A DNA stretch of 64,000 bases from Muricea muricata (lineage: Eukaryota > Cnidaria > Anthozoa > Malacalcyonacea > Plexauridae): the NCBI GenBank assembly GCA_963855995.1, contig OY979716.1:89119042-89183041 (forward strand), in the 5' to 3' direction. Shown here piece after piece: positions 41,094 through 51,998 of the stretch (positions within the stretch are counted from its first letter, which is position 1; every line of letters starts with the position of its first letter). Under the pieces are notes generated by a model that had not been told where the DNA came from, did no database searches, and saw nothing but the letters and a program-made list of their open reading frames with translations. The translations under genes and the position numbers were made by a program.

Positions 41094-42930
41094 TTATACG
41101 GCACGTTCGTCATTGTGTGCAGTGCTTTTGCCATCCTGTGCGGTGCTTTCACTATTATACGCAGTGTTATCGCCATTGTATGTGGTCATTCCATCATCGT
41201 GAGAGGTGATCTTGCCATTAAAGCATAAGTAGTTACCGTACGTATTCCATATATGGACTAATATATACTTAATATGCAAAAGCATATACACGACGCTGAA
41301 CAGCATATACACGACGCTGAAGAGCATATACACGACGTTTCAAATATAATAGGTTACATAAGCAGTGTTAATATAGTTTTTAACGGTAAACTTTTGATTC
41401 GCTGCATTAGCTCAGTGGTCTAGGTCGTGCACTTTTGCCCTGTTTGTTTCGAGTCTGGGTTTTTGTCGAGGGTCGAGTGTCGAGGGTAAGATGTCGAGGG
41501 TCGAGAGTAAAAAGTCGAGGGTCGAGAGTAAAAAGTCGAGGGTCGACAGTAAAATGTCGAGAGTCGAAAGTAAAATGTCGAGGGTTGCAAGTCTTTCTGG
41601 GTTTTGTTCCAATTTTTTTATCATTGGCAATGGTTGAAGATGCACTTCAATTTTTGTTGTACTTTTTTATAATCATTTTAATCTCAATTAAATCAGGCTT
41701 GCATTAAATTGTTGCTTTTATAGTTAGCGATGCCAACTTGTATTAATTTTCACGAAAAAAGCCGACACGTGTATTAATTCATTAATGAACGAGCGTCCAT
41801 CATGATCTGGATAAATAGATAGATTGCTTAATAATACAACATCTTGCAGTCGTACACTGAATTACAAGTGTATAGCAAGAAATTTACCATACTAAAATTT
41901 ATATCTACATAAAACTAATAAACAAACATACTCACAGTATTTATCTCGAATGTTTTGAGGTATAGTGAATTATATATGAATTTCTAAAGCGATTATCACG
42001 TATTTTAGAAAGTTCAAAAGTTCTTGTTCTTAGATGTTCAGTGCAGCATGTTTTCTTTGATGGTAATAAAAACTATAATTTGTGTTGTCTGGTAGGGATA
42101 TTGTTGCTAAAGAAGTCAATGGTATATATATATATGAACATATTTCGATTACCGTGTATTGTGTATTGTGTGCATTTTGATAAACATGTAGAAGCAACAA
42201 GAAACGGACTAAAATGTTAAATCCTTATCATTACTTTTAAATACCCGCGGCTTCTTATTTGAGACCCGTACAAGTACATTTTCAACCTTTGCCAAAAATA
42301 TACGAAAAAATTTGAACAAAATCCTAACTTTTTAGAAGACTTGCCACTCTCGAGTTTTTACCCTGGACTCTCGACGTTTTTCTTTCGACCCTCGACATTT
42401 TACTCTCGACCCTCGACTTTTTACTCTCGACCCTCGACTTTTTACTCTCGACTCTCGACATCTTACTCTCGACACTCGACCCTCGACAAAAACCCAGACT
42501 CGTTTGTTTCGGGTTCGAGCCCGGTTACGTGCTTTTCTTTTATGCTTTTTTTTTTCTTCTTAACACACGAATACTTTTTTTTCTTATATTCTTATATTTT
42601 TTCTCAATTTTAAAAGGGTTATTCTCCTTCACTGGGACTGTATCTACTTCACCAGATTTAGCTAAAGTGCGAGCAAGGCTGAGCCTCTCTCTGTATGCGC
42701 CATGTTGTTATTTTCGAGCGTTATTTATATGCTCTTCAGCGTCATGTATATGCTCTTCAGCGTCGTGTATATGCTCTTGCATGTTGTGCAATCATTTACC
42801 TTATATGGAATACGTACTATAAGTGCCTATCCATTAAAGGCAGTGCTATTGCCTTTTGGTGTATTGTTTTTGTCATTATACCGGGTACTTTTACATTTAT
42901 TCGATGCTCGCTGCCATCATGTGCGGTGCT
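41094..42930. mobile_element. Foldback built from inverted minisatellites
   Basis: Left side in order: a 21-bp coding-like array (41094-41220, encoding NSESTA/QDGKSTA-type heptads on the minus strand), three 20-bp AGCATATACACGACGCTGAA units (41279-41335), and a 21-bp GTCGAGGGTCGAGAGTAAAA array (41466-41600). The right side repeats the latter two inverted: TTTTACTCTCGACCCTCGAC array (42345-42487) and TATATGCTCTTCAGCGTCGT units (42723-42780). The about 740-bp centre is AT-rich. No transposase; boundaries approximate. Confidence 0.7.
41404..41463 (+). other. tRNA-like (Pol III promoter-like) segment
   Basis: GCATTAGCTCAGTGGTCTAGG resembles a tRNA D-arm/A box, and TTTCGAGTCTGGG 30 bp later resembles a B box. 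A matching B-box-like GGGTTCGAGCCCGG sits near 42510 on the opposite side of the foldback. Likely a SINE head rather than a functional tRNA. Confidence 0.45.
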
Positions 42931-43131
42931 TATGTAATTACTACGGTCGGTAGCATCATTGATCTCGTTCCCAAGCCTAAGTGTCTGATCGATAAAACTA
43001 ATAGATTTTGCGTTTTAAAATTTTAAATAATCCAATCCCTGACCCAAACCCTAAACCTAACCCTTACAAGATTCGTATAAAAGGGAAATAATATAAGAAA
43101 AAAAAAATTGAAGAACTTTAAAAATAAAAAA

Positions 43132-43203
43132 GCCTCAGGTGGGATTCGTACCCCTGTCTATTCTATTAGGAATCGCGCGCCTAAACGACTGAGCTAACAA
43201 CGA
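43132..43203 (-). other. tRNA-like sequence, minus strand
   Basis: Reads GTTGTTAGCTCAGTCGTTTA then GGGGTACGAATCCC, spaced like A and B boxes. The acceptor stem pairs poorly and the anticodon arm is irregular, so it is probably a SINE head or tRNA pseudogene. Confidence 0.45.
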
Positions 43204-43282
43204 GCTAGCTGACAACCGTTAAAACAATTTCTATTTTTAATAAAACTTCGTCTAATCGAGACGAGAGGAATCTGGGAACGAG

Positions 43283-45510
43283 ATGGGTGTCATTGATAAA
43301 CATGCACCAATTAGGTCTAAGCGAATTAGTAATAAGAACTCTCCCTGGGTAACAAACGAACTAAGAGGTTTAATGTATAAGAGGGATTATCTAAAAAAGC
43401 AGGCTATTTCATCTGGAGACCCTAGCATTTGGTGTCAATATAGGCAAGTGCGAAATCATACAAATAATGAAATAAAAAGGCTAAACGTCTTTACTTTACA
43501 AAAAATCTTGATTTGCATAAAGATGACATCAAAAAGACCTGGAAATTGATCAATGAACTTAATTCACGAAATCGTAAGAAAACTAACAATATTTCTGAAA
43601 TTAAAGTGGGAGAAGAAGTAATAACTTCACCCATGGAGATGGCTGAAGCATTTAATAGCTATTTTACAAATGTTGGTGTTAACCTTGCAGCTGAAATACC
43701 TTCCCCGAAATTTACCCCAGAATCTTATCTTACGCCAACGGACAAAACTTTCTCAATACAAATTCCAACAACAACCACTGTTTGTAGGTTGTTAAAAGCA
43801 ATTGATGAAAATAAATCCGTTGGTCTGGATAATATTCCAAATAAGCTTTTGAAAATGGCGGCAGACAGTGGCGGATCCAGGGTAAGTCAAAATAAATTAT
43901 AGCAGCTCATTCTAGGATATATTTACATTTTAAAATACCTTCAAAGCAACTTCATTGGTTAGATTTTATTCTTTTGAAATTCATAACCTATGACATGGTT
44001 ATAAAGTTATTTTGAATTTAAAATTGAGCTGCTATAATTCATTTTGACTTACCCTGGATCCGCCACTGGCGGCAGATGTAGTAGCACCTTCCTTAACTGA
44101 AATATTTTCTCAGTCCATAAATACTGGGATATTTCCAAACGATTGGAAGGAGGCTAGGGTGTCGCCACTGTTTAAAAATGGTGTTAAAAATGATCCAAAT
44201 AATTATCGACCTATATCTATTATTCCAGCTGTCTCAAAAATTTTTGAAAAAATCATCTTTGACCAACTTTACGTCTATCTCAATGACAACAACCTGCTGT
44301 CTCAGTGTCAATCTGGATTTCGATCCTATATAGCACATTAACGGCGTTGCTGGAGGCTACAAATGACTGGTGCGTTAATGTGGATAACGGACTGTTGAAT
44401 GGGGTAGTTTTTATCGATCTAAAGAAAGCCTTTGATACAATCGACCATGGTATTCTCTTACAAAAACTAGAGTGCTATGGAGTTGATACAGTCGGCATAA
44501 GATGGTTTGAATCTTATCTTTTTGGTAGAACACAAAAATGTGCTGTCAATGGTAAACTTTAAAATGCTGTTCCAGTTACTTGTGGTGTTCCGCAAGGAAG
44601 CAGCTTGGGACCGCTACTATTCCTTGTCTACATTAACGACCTGCCAAATTGCCTCAACACTAGTACGCCGAGAATGTTTGCTGATGACACCAGTATAAGC
44701 TACTCGTCAGATTCTATAGAGCAACTCCAAACTGTCATGAACTCAGAGCTAAAAAATCTTAATGACTGGCTTATTACAAATAAGCTGAGTCTAAATATTG
44801 CTAAAACTGAGTTTATGATAATTGGATCACGACAGAGAATTAACGCTTCCCAGGATAACATAGACATTAGGATTGATGACCGTGAAGTTAAAAGGGTACA
44901 TTCGACTAAATCTTTAGGGTTACATATTGACAGCAACCTTACATGGTCGGTGCATATCGAGAAAGTATGTAAGAAGATATCTTCAGCAATAGGCGCTTTA
45001 AAACGCATTAGATCTTTTATAACAACTAGAACAGCTGTTGATGTGTACTTTGCTCTGATACAGCCTCATTTTGATTATTGCTGTTCTGTTTGGGACGGTT
45101 TAGGCGAAACTCTTAGTACGAAAATTCAGAAACTACAAAACCGAGCGGTTAGGGTCATCACTAAATCGAGCTATGACACCAATGCTAGTGTTCTTTTGAA
45201 TGCCCTGCAGTTGGATAATCTCTATGTACGACGTAGAAAACTAAAGGCTCAGCTAATGTTCAAAATACTAAAAGGAAATATGCCTTCATATTTACGACCT
45301 CTCTTTTCTATTCGTAACACTGAGTATAATTTGAGAAATAACCAATTTAAACTTAATTTACCAAAACCACGAACAAATTACTTAAAACGGAGCCTTTCTT
45401 ACGATGGGGCTCTATTATGGAATAGCTTACCTGAGGAAATACGTAGTCTTACATTATTTTCTCACTTTAAAAAAGCTATAAATGATTATTATTGTTATCT
45501 ATATCGATAG
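43283..45510 (+). pseudogene. LINE reverse transcriptase (ORF2), broken
   Basis: Motifs in order: SPWVTNELRGLMYKRDYLKK; IKKTWKLINELN; ENKSVGLDNIPNKLLKMAAD; NNYRPISIIPAVSKIFEKII; GVVFIDLKKAFDTIDHGILL; GVPQGSSLGPLLFLVYINDL; the catalytic box MFADDTSISYSS; HIDSNLTWSVHIEKVCKKIS; and the C-terminal SYDGALLWNSLPEEIRSL. It is disabled by the MITE at 43866, a frameshift near 44325 (after SGFRS) and a stop near 44561 (VNGKL then stop). The 44605-45510 portion is open for 301 codons, so the copy is fairly young. It would have copied LINE RNA at a nicked target. Confidence 0.9.
43866..44068. mobile_element. 203-bp hAT-type MITE with perfect 8-bp target duplication
   Basis: Terminal inverted repeats CAGTGGCGGATCCAGGGTAA and its inverse ending CCTGGATCCGCCACTG; arms extend about 45 bp (AATTATAGCAGCTCA). 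GCGGCAGA is present at both flanks (43858-43865 and 44069-44076). CAGTGGCGG ends and an 8-bp duplication are hallmarks of hAT elements. The target is LINE RT coding sequence, so the MITE is younger than that LINE copy. Confidence 0.96.
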
Positions 45511-45612
45511 TGACTCCCACACGGCAATCTTGTAAATCAGTTTTAGTTTTTTTTGTGTACTGAATGATTTTACCGTGTTTAAATAAATTTTTATTGTATT
45601 GTATTGTATTGT

Positions 45613-45905
45613 ATCAATGATGCTACCGACCATTAAAGATGCTACCGACCGTCTACGGTTTCTAAATAAGCGGCGCCTAGCGACTCAGCGCTCAGTGTCA
45701 AAAATATATGAATAATTTTCTGGAATAATTTCTAATAAATTTTCACGGCAACAAAATATTTTAAAATGAATTATGAACTCGTGGAATTTTTAAAACAAAA
45801 TATGTATCGAGTGTTTAAAACTCCCGTTTCCTAACTTTTCTTCTGATTTTATAAAGTTATAAATCGTAAATGGTAATATGGACGAGGTTTTACGAAGATT
45901 GAATC
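45613..45905. other. Short spacer with TIR-like words
   Basis: Directly after the LINE tail, TCAATGATGCTACCGACC is the inverse of GGTCGGTAGCATCATTGA at 42945. GATGCTACCGACC repeats again 19 bp further on. At 45875 the plus strand reads MDEVLRRLNLDHLV then stop, a possible degenerate N-terminal exon. Confidence 0.4.
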
Positions 45906-46187
45906 TTGACCATCTTGTTTAAAATTTCAAAGAACGAGCAAACAAGATGTTATGTCACTCAGAATTGCATGTTTAACATACGGCGAAAGAAGTCCAACAA
46001 AACCGAGCTCAGACTGTGGTGTCCTTGGTTAGATGAAGATTTCACCATTGCTGAAATAGCAAGGCTTTTATGTGTTTCGGAAAGCACTGTTTATCGACGA
46101 ATGCGGGAATATAATTCAAGTAAACTGGCATTTACTGATATCTCCGATCAAGAACTTGATGATAAGGTGAGCATAAAAGATGTTTAA
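45906..46187 (+). pseudogene. Helix-turn-helix fragment of a transposase- or integrase-related protein
   Basis: Within a 93-codon frame, LDEDFTIAEIARLLCVSEST followed by VYRRMREYN and FTDISDQELDDKV matches the helix-turn-helix plus ISDxELD segment that precedes an integrase-core domain in uncharacterised proteins of fishes and cnidarians. The stretch before it (about 30 codons) shows no similarity. No integrase core is found nearby, and a TTTAAAAAAAG stretch follows the stop. It could be one exon of a split gene or a fossil. Confidence 0.4.
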
Positions 46188-46362
46188 AAAAAGAAGTCCA
46201 CTGTAGCTTTAGGGTTTGAGGATTTTGCATATTTTTGAACGAGATTTTTGTTTCAGCCCCCACCAACCCCCCTTTCCTCTCCCTTTCCTTTCAACCCTTC
46301 TCTCTCCCCCATCATTACAATTAAAGACTGATAGAAACATCTCTAAAGAAATGTATTAAGCC

Positions 46363-46509
46363 CAGTGGTGAAGCCATCCCTTGGTCATGCAAATGCAAAT
46401 TTTTCTGCATTCATAGACTGCATCAGGAATCAATTTCTAAAGAAATGGATTATGGCAATGATTCAAATTTGCATTTGCATGACCAAATGTCGGGCTGGCG
46501 TCGCTACTG
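46363..46509. mobile_element. 147-bp hAT-type MITE with perfect 8-bp target duplication
   Basis: Left end CAGTGGTGAAGCC with GGTCATGCAAATGCAAATT; right end is the inverse (AATTTGCATTTGCATGACC, GGCGTCGCTACTG). ATTAAGCC is duplicated exactly at 46355-46362 and 46510-46517. Shares the CAGTGGYG-type end with the MITE at 43866 but is otherwise unrelated. Confidence 0.93.
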
Positions 46510-46517
46510 ATTAAGCC

Positions 46518-47190
46518 CTTTGTATGAGCTGTAATCTTATGTTATATCATTGTGTCACATGATTATAGGGACACTTGGATGAAAAAATAATTTGTCTACT
46601 TTTGATCTCAATCAGACATAATATGAATATGCACCTTCAAGACGCTTTCAGTTTCTGAATATCTTGTCTGGTTTTTGAGATATTCACCATTTACCAGCAG
46701 TAATTTAAAGCTAATTTGTGACGTCATGAGACTTGGTAAATGAGACTTAGTAAACAAAGAGCATCTTAAAAAAAATCAGGCAGAATTTATGCAACTTTGG
46801 CACATTAATGCACTGACAACATTCCAATACCTTTGTAAAGTTTGAATAACTTCTGCTTTTTAGCTAGTTTCTAAGATATTTCTGGTTTTCTATGATTTAT
46901 CTAAAATTTATTATGTGTTAGAAGATGACATGACAAGCTATTTGCATGTTTTAAAACAATGCATATGAATATCTGAGAACAAGACAAGTTATTGAAAAAC
47001 TAAAAATGCCTTCATGTGTATACGTTGATATTATATGTTTGACTGAGTTTTTTTTTAAAGTGTCCCTTTAAAAGCACTATAATTAGTCCTCCCTTCACCC
47101 ACAAGCCTAATGGACATACATGTTTTGCTAATTAGAAATATTACCTATTAATCTATATTTGGCTTGTATATTACAAGATATAAGTTATAT
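46518..47190. other. Non-coding stretch
   Basis: AT-rich, with no open frame of interest and no repeat structure recognised. Confidence 0.55.
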
Positions 47191-47191
47191 A

Positions 47192-48775
47192 CAGTGCGAC
47201 TCACGATATTACTTGTATGAAATATTTATGCCGTACGTATTCAAAATGAGCATTGCTATTCATTAAAACTTACGAACATCAAAACAAAGTTGTGACAAGA
47301 TCTTTACGATGTTGATATTTGATGTTAGTCACATGACTGAAAAAATATGGCGATGTTCCATATTTGGGGTGGACCACGCTATTAGTTTTAAAAATATGAT
47401 AACGCGACAGGACGTCGTTTTTAACTTAATTGGAAGTGTAAACGACATTCTTTAACCAAAAACAGCATAGGTAACAACAAGAGAATGTTTTAGCTAGAAA
47501 ATAAACGAACTTGGTGTCATAGTTGAAGGATTTTTCAAAGATTACGTGGAACGGTGGAAAAGAGGGATTCTGGACTTCTAAAATGGATAAGAATAGGAGG
47601 TATTAGGCGTTTGAAGGAGAACTGTTCGTAAATTATCATGATGAACGTCTATCAGCATTTTGAGAAAGTTTGCTTTGCCATATATCTTCAAATTCCTTGT
47701 AATTGGATTCCTGGTAAGCAATAATAATTCTAAAAGTACCTCCACTGGTGTCGTGGAATAAACGTTTGGCACTGGATTGAGGCAAAAAAATGCTTGAGAG
47801 CACAACAGAAGTTTGTCCTTTTGACGGGCAGACGAAATCAGCATGATAAAGCTTGGAAAATGTATGCATGGGTTAGATTATTGATATTCAATGATAGTAT
47901 GTGACCAGCGAGGCTAAGGAATCAACAAAAAAGTGGTAAAGTAAACGAGTTCTGCTGGTAACAGCAAAAATAGGGATCAGAGGTCTCTTTTGCACTTTTA
48001 GGCACATATGAAGACATGTTGGTTGCTAATAATACGGATCTAAATGATCGTTCTACCACTTCTTTGGCAGGTACCTAAAACCTTTCATCACAAGTTCCTT
48101 TTCCAGCATCAGGGAATAATCATGTTGATCTCGACTTGTCTGTCTTGTCTGTCTCGACTTGTTGTGCTCTCAAGCACTTTTTTGCCTCAATCCAGTGCCA
48201 AACGTTTATTCCACGACACCAGTGGAGGTACTTTTAGAATTATTATTGCTTACCAGGAATCCATCATTGCTAGTTTTGAAGATATATGGCAAAGCAAACT
48301 TTCTCAAAATGTTGATAGACGTTAATTATGATAATTTACGAACATTTCTCCTTCAAACGCCTAATACCTCCCATTCTTATCCATTTTAGAAGTCCAGAAT
48401 CCCTCTTTTCCACCGTTCCACGTAATCTTTGAAAAATCCTTCAACTATGACACCAAGTTCGTTTATTTTCTAGCTAAAACATTCTCTTGTTGTTACCTAT
48501 GCTGTTTTTGGCTAAAGAATGTCGTTTACACTTCCAATTAAGTTAAAAACGACGTCCTGTCGCGTTATCATATTTTTAAAACTAATAGCGTGGTCCACCC
48601 CAAATATGGAACATCGCCATATTTTTTCAGTCATGTGACTAACATCAAATATCAACATCGTAAAGATCTTGTCACAACTTTGTTTTGATGTTCGTAAGTT
48701 TTAATGAATAGCAATGCTCATTTTGAATACGTACGGCATAAATATTTCATACAAGTAATATCGTGAGTCGCACTG
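47192..48775. mobile_element. 1.58-kb Tc1/mariner-like foldback with arms of several hundred bp, TA target
   Basis: Begins CAGTGCGACTCACGATATTA and ends in the inverse (TAATATCGTGAGTCGCACTG), flanked by TA on both sides (47190-47191, 48776-48777). The arms are near-perfect inverses over several hundred bases (CAAAATGAGCATTGCTATTC, AATATGGCGATGTTCCATAT, CCACTGGTGTCGTGGAATAA) with a unique centre near 47900-48140. TA duplication and CAGTG ends suggest Tc1/mariner ancestry. No transposase frame was found; the small frames inside are palindromic. Same family as 6294-7355, but much less diverged. Confidence 0.85.
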
Positions 48776-48959
48776 TAAACTTCGGGATCATGTTGTTCCA
48801 CGGAAACCAATTAAAACCTCAAAGGTCGGCGAATTTGTCAGTGACCGTACCAAAGGTTTCAACAAACGATCAGTTACTGGCAGCTGGTTTGGCCAAACAC
48901 AAAGCTCACTCTAAAAACTTAATCAAGGACTGGAAGATATGGATGCACCAATAAAATTT

Positions 48960-50515
48960 AAGCGTGTGAAAGGTATCAAAAATCCCTGAATAACCCGAGA
49001 ATTGATGCAGACGAGATATGATAAGCAATGCTATTTTAAAAAAGCCAAATCACCACCACCAGCTGCTTAAATCCGAAGAAACGGAAGTTGAAGTATGATT
49101 ATTACTGTAAACTAATTAAAGAGAACAAAGGTGATGGGAAAAAATGTGGCAAGCGATAAAAGAAACCCTACCTGCACAATTGAAAAACTCTGACATAAAT
49201 CAGACATCTCCCATACATGATGATAATTGTGAATTGCATACGGAAAAAGTAACCATTGCTTCGATCTTAAATAATTAATGTTTTATCTCAGTTGGAAAAA
49301 GATTCAGAAATTACTTGCTAATACACAAACGGTTTGGCCAGAGAGTAGTGGCGATAAATATCCATCTAAATTTTGTCTTCAAAGTGTCAGCGGTGACTAC
49401 GTTGAAATGGAATTGAACAAGCTTAAAATTGATAAAGCCGTTGGTTTGGATAAAATTATTACTAGACTGTTGAAAGATGCAGCTAGTGTGATTGCTCCTG
49501 TACTCACAAATTTAATCAACAAATCCTTTTCTAGTAGATGCTTTTATAAAAGTTGGAAATCCGCAAAAGTATTCGTGTTGTTTAAAGATGGAAAAAGAAC
49601 TTCAAAAGAGAAATATCGACGTATCTCAGTCCTACCAGCGGTTAGTAAAATTATTGAAATGATAAAGTGACTATCTCAAGGAAAACGCTATCCTTTCTTT
49701 AACACAGTTTGGTTTTCGAGCAAATTCTCAAACACATGGACAATAACTGCTGCTGTTGTCTGCTGTTGTCTAATGAAAATATTGAAGTCTCTTGGTGTGC
49801 ATGGTTAAATCTCTGAGCTGGTTTAAATCATTTCTCTCGAACAGGTCACAGCAGATAGTTATTGGGGATTCTTAATCTGACAGCCTAAAAATTTCCGTTG
49901 GAGTACCGCAGGGGTCTACACTTGGGCCATCATTGTTTTTAATTCACATAAACGGGGTTCAAATATGCTTGAAGCCTTGTCAAATAGTTATATTTGCCGA
50001 CGATATAGCATTGTTTTGTCCGGCCACAACGCAATACGAATTACGATGTATCCTGAATACTGATTTCGAAAAAGCTGTGATGTGGCTTGAAAACAGCAAA
50101 TTGTTAGGCTAAACATACTCAAATCAAAGCTAATGATTATTGGAAATTCAAGAAATTTAAAACAATTTGCAAATGTTCAGTAGGTAGTGAATGATGCCCC
50201 ATTGGAAAGAGTTCAGTCATTTAAGTATCTCGGTATTGTTATCCATAAGAATTTATCTTGGAAATGTCATATTGAAAACCTCCAAGCAAAAGACTTGCAA
50301 CGTCTTGGTATTTTACGTAGAATAAAACATCTCTTACCCAGACATGCACGGACATTGTTTGTTAATACAATGATCACTTCAATTATGGAATATGGCAGCC
50401 TGGTATGGGGTGATAAAGGTAGCACGATTTTGATGGATAACATTCAAGAGTTACATAATAAGGCAGCGAAATTTGTTTTGGATAGACCGATCCAAAACAA
50501 ATTTCGCGCCTATAT
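48960..50515 (+). mobile_element. Second, more decayed LINE fragment
   Basis: RT pieces spread over frames: KLKIDKAVGLDKIITRLLKD and KYRRISVLPAVSKIIEM (49278-49670), VKSLSWFKSFLSNRSQQIVI, VGVPQGSTLGPSLFLIHING, the catalytic FADDIALFCPA (near 50000), then VQSFKYLGIVIHKNLSWKCH and LGILRRIKHLLPRHARTLFV (50187-50480). It stops abruptly at a hairpin at 50466-50507. A LINE family different from the one at 43-45 kb; both ends missing. Confidence 0.8.
50466..50507. repeat. Perfect 18-bp hairpin at the LINE breakpoint
   Basis: GCGAAATTTGTTTTGGAT, six-base loop, then the exact inverse ATCCAAAACAAATTTCGC. The left arm is LINE coding sequence (AKFVLD). The right arm is its inverted duplicate, followed by two direct copies of TATACATGGCTGCACTTT. 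Confidence 0.9.
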
Positions 50516-50591
50516 ACATGGCTGCACTTTGAATGCACAAAAATACGCATATACATGGCTGCACTTTTTGAGATCCGCTTCAAATTTTTAA

Positions 50592-51394
50592 TCATAATTC
50601 TTGTACTAAATGGCGCTAATATCGGGACAAACTGTTTTTAATGGTTTCCTACTTTCCTACGCAAGTTTTGGCCGCTGTATCGTGGAAAGAGAGCAGGAGC
50701 CGGTTGTATAAAACTCTTAATCACTTTTTTAATCTCTGTTTTGTAGTTAAATCGTGATTAAGTATGAAATACGTTGTTCTGATTGGTTGACGTATCCACT
50801 AATCATAGTTAACTTTAATCACTTTTTTATACAACTGGCCCCTGGAAAGCTTGTAAATTGAGAGAAGTTGCTCGCCGCCATCAGATCCGTGTTGTGCAAT
50901 CGGGTGAAATCAACCGTGTGAAGGCATTTTCAATAACTCAAAGAACTCATAATTCATAATTTGAGGCAGTGTAAATATGCATAATATTAAAAAAATAAAT
51001 CGAAGTAAATGTAATTTAAATCATCAGAACACCTTTCTGTCTAAAATATTTAAATATAGCCAGTATTCATGATTCATCATATACATCTTAATACATCATG
51101 CATCTTACCTCAAAAAATTTGTTTGTAAATGCTCTTTGTTTTGCTCAAACACTTTCATATTCGTCATCATTTGTCAGCCTTCGCGACTTTCAACGGATAA
51201 TGCAAAATTCAGGCAAATTTATACCGAGCAGGCAGGCAGTCCAGATGTATTTATGTGATTCATGTCAATAATTATAAACTCATCAGACCATATTCTTATG
51301 TTTTTCGCCAGTTTTTAATTTTCCCGTAATAACCTTCTTCATCCTCAAAGCAGGCGGTGGTATTTGAGTTTTCCGGAGGAAATGCGGGGTTGAA
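50592..51394. other. Non-coding stretch
   Basis: AT-rich; no gene. A weak inverted pair sits near 50700-50840 (CCGGTTGTATAAAA, TAATCACTTTTTTA and inverse TTTTTTATACAACTGG), perhaps a small degraded MITE. Confidence 0.45.
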
Positions 51395-51480
51395 GGTTAT
51401 TACGAAAAATAATAACCGGTTACTGGGTTATTATACGGAAATAATAACCGGTTACAGGGTTATTACGGAAAATAATAACC
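51395..51480. repeat. Three tandem palindromes
   Basis: Three units of GGTTATTACGAAAAATAATA-ACC, each itself palindromic, spaced by GGTTACTG or GGTTACAG (period about 31 bp). Confidence 0.85.
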
Positions 51481-51812
51481 TCAGAAAACTTTACGTTCAA
51501 AATCAGCTTATTACAACAAAACTCGCTCAACGTATACTTCAACTTTTTCAAATCTTAATTGCCCACGTATTAAACACATCTTCAAATGAACAGAGTATCC
51601 AGTACATAGACTATATCGTTATGTAAAGCAAACCAAGCCTTGCAGTGAGTGCTTGCTTCAAAATAGTGATATCGAATATTGAGCTGGGTCGGCGACACAT
51701 ATGTAAAGTCATCGGAAAACAGCGAATACACTTTGAGCCATGCCAATTGTTGCTCTATTTGAACGCCAAGCGTCGAAGTCGTTAACGCCCATTCGTCTTT
51801 GTAACGAATTGC

Positions 51813-51998
51813 TAAAGGCAAATTTCCATTCAGTGCAAAATGTCGCGCGATCGACTTTTGGCGAGCGCTTTCTTTTGAATTACAAACAGTCAAGCGGAAC
51901 AAATCTCATTAGCTGTGGTTGACTTCGCACATTTCAAAAGAAAGCGCTCGCTAAAAATCGATCGCGCGACATTTTGCTCTGAGTGGAAATCCGCCTTA
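51813..51998. mobile_element. 186-bp MITE
   Basis: Left TAAAGGCAAATTTCCA, GCAAAATGTCGCGCGATCGA and GCGAGCGCTTTCTTTTGAA; right end the inverse (TTCAAAAGAAAGCGCTCGC, TCGATCGCGCGACATTTTGC, TGGAAATCCGCCTTA). Arms about 65 bp with a short unique centre. Confidence 0.82.

Larger units (their letters stand above)
43270..45612 (+). mobile_element. 5'-truncated LINE retrotransposon
   Basis: Carries ORF2 from the end of the endonuclease linker through RT to the C-terminus, an AT-rich 3' UTR and a TTGTA pentanucleotide tail (45590-45612). The 5' end, with endonuclease and ORF1, is missing, as is usual for LINE insertions. It is interrupted by a 203-bp hAT-type MITE. Confidence 0.88.

Noticed and set aside
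41094..41335. CRISPR-like array (regular about 20-bp repeats)
   Set aside because: No unique spacers; units are head-to-tail minisatellites and the genome is eukaryotic.
41412..42613. Repetitive frames (SRGSRVK-type and RPSTFYSRPS-type)
   Set aside because: Translations of a 21-bp minisatellite in inverted arms, not genes.
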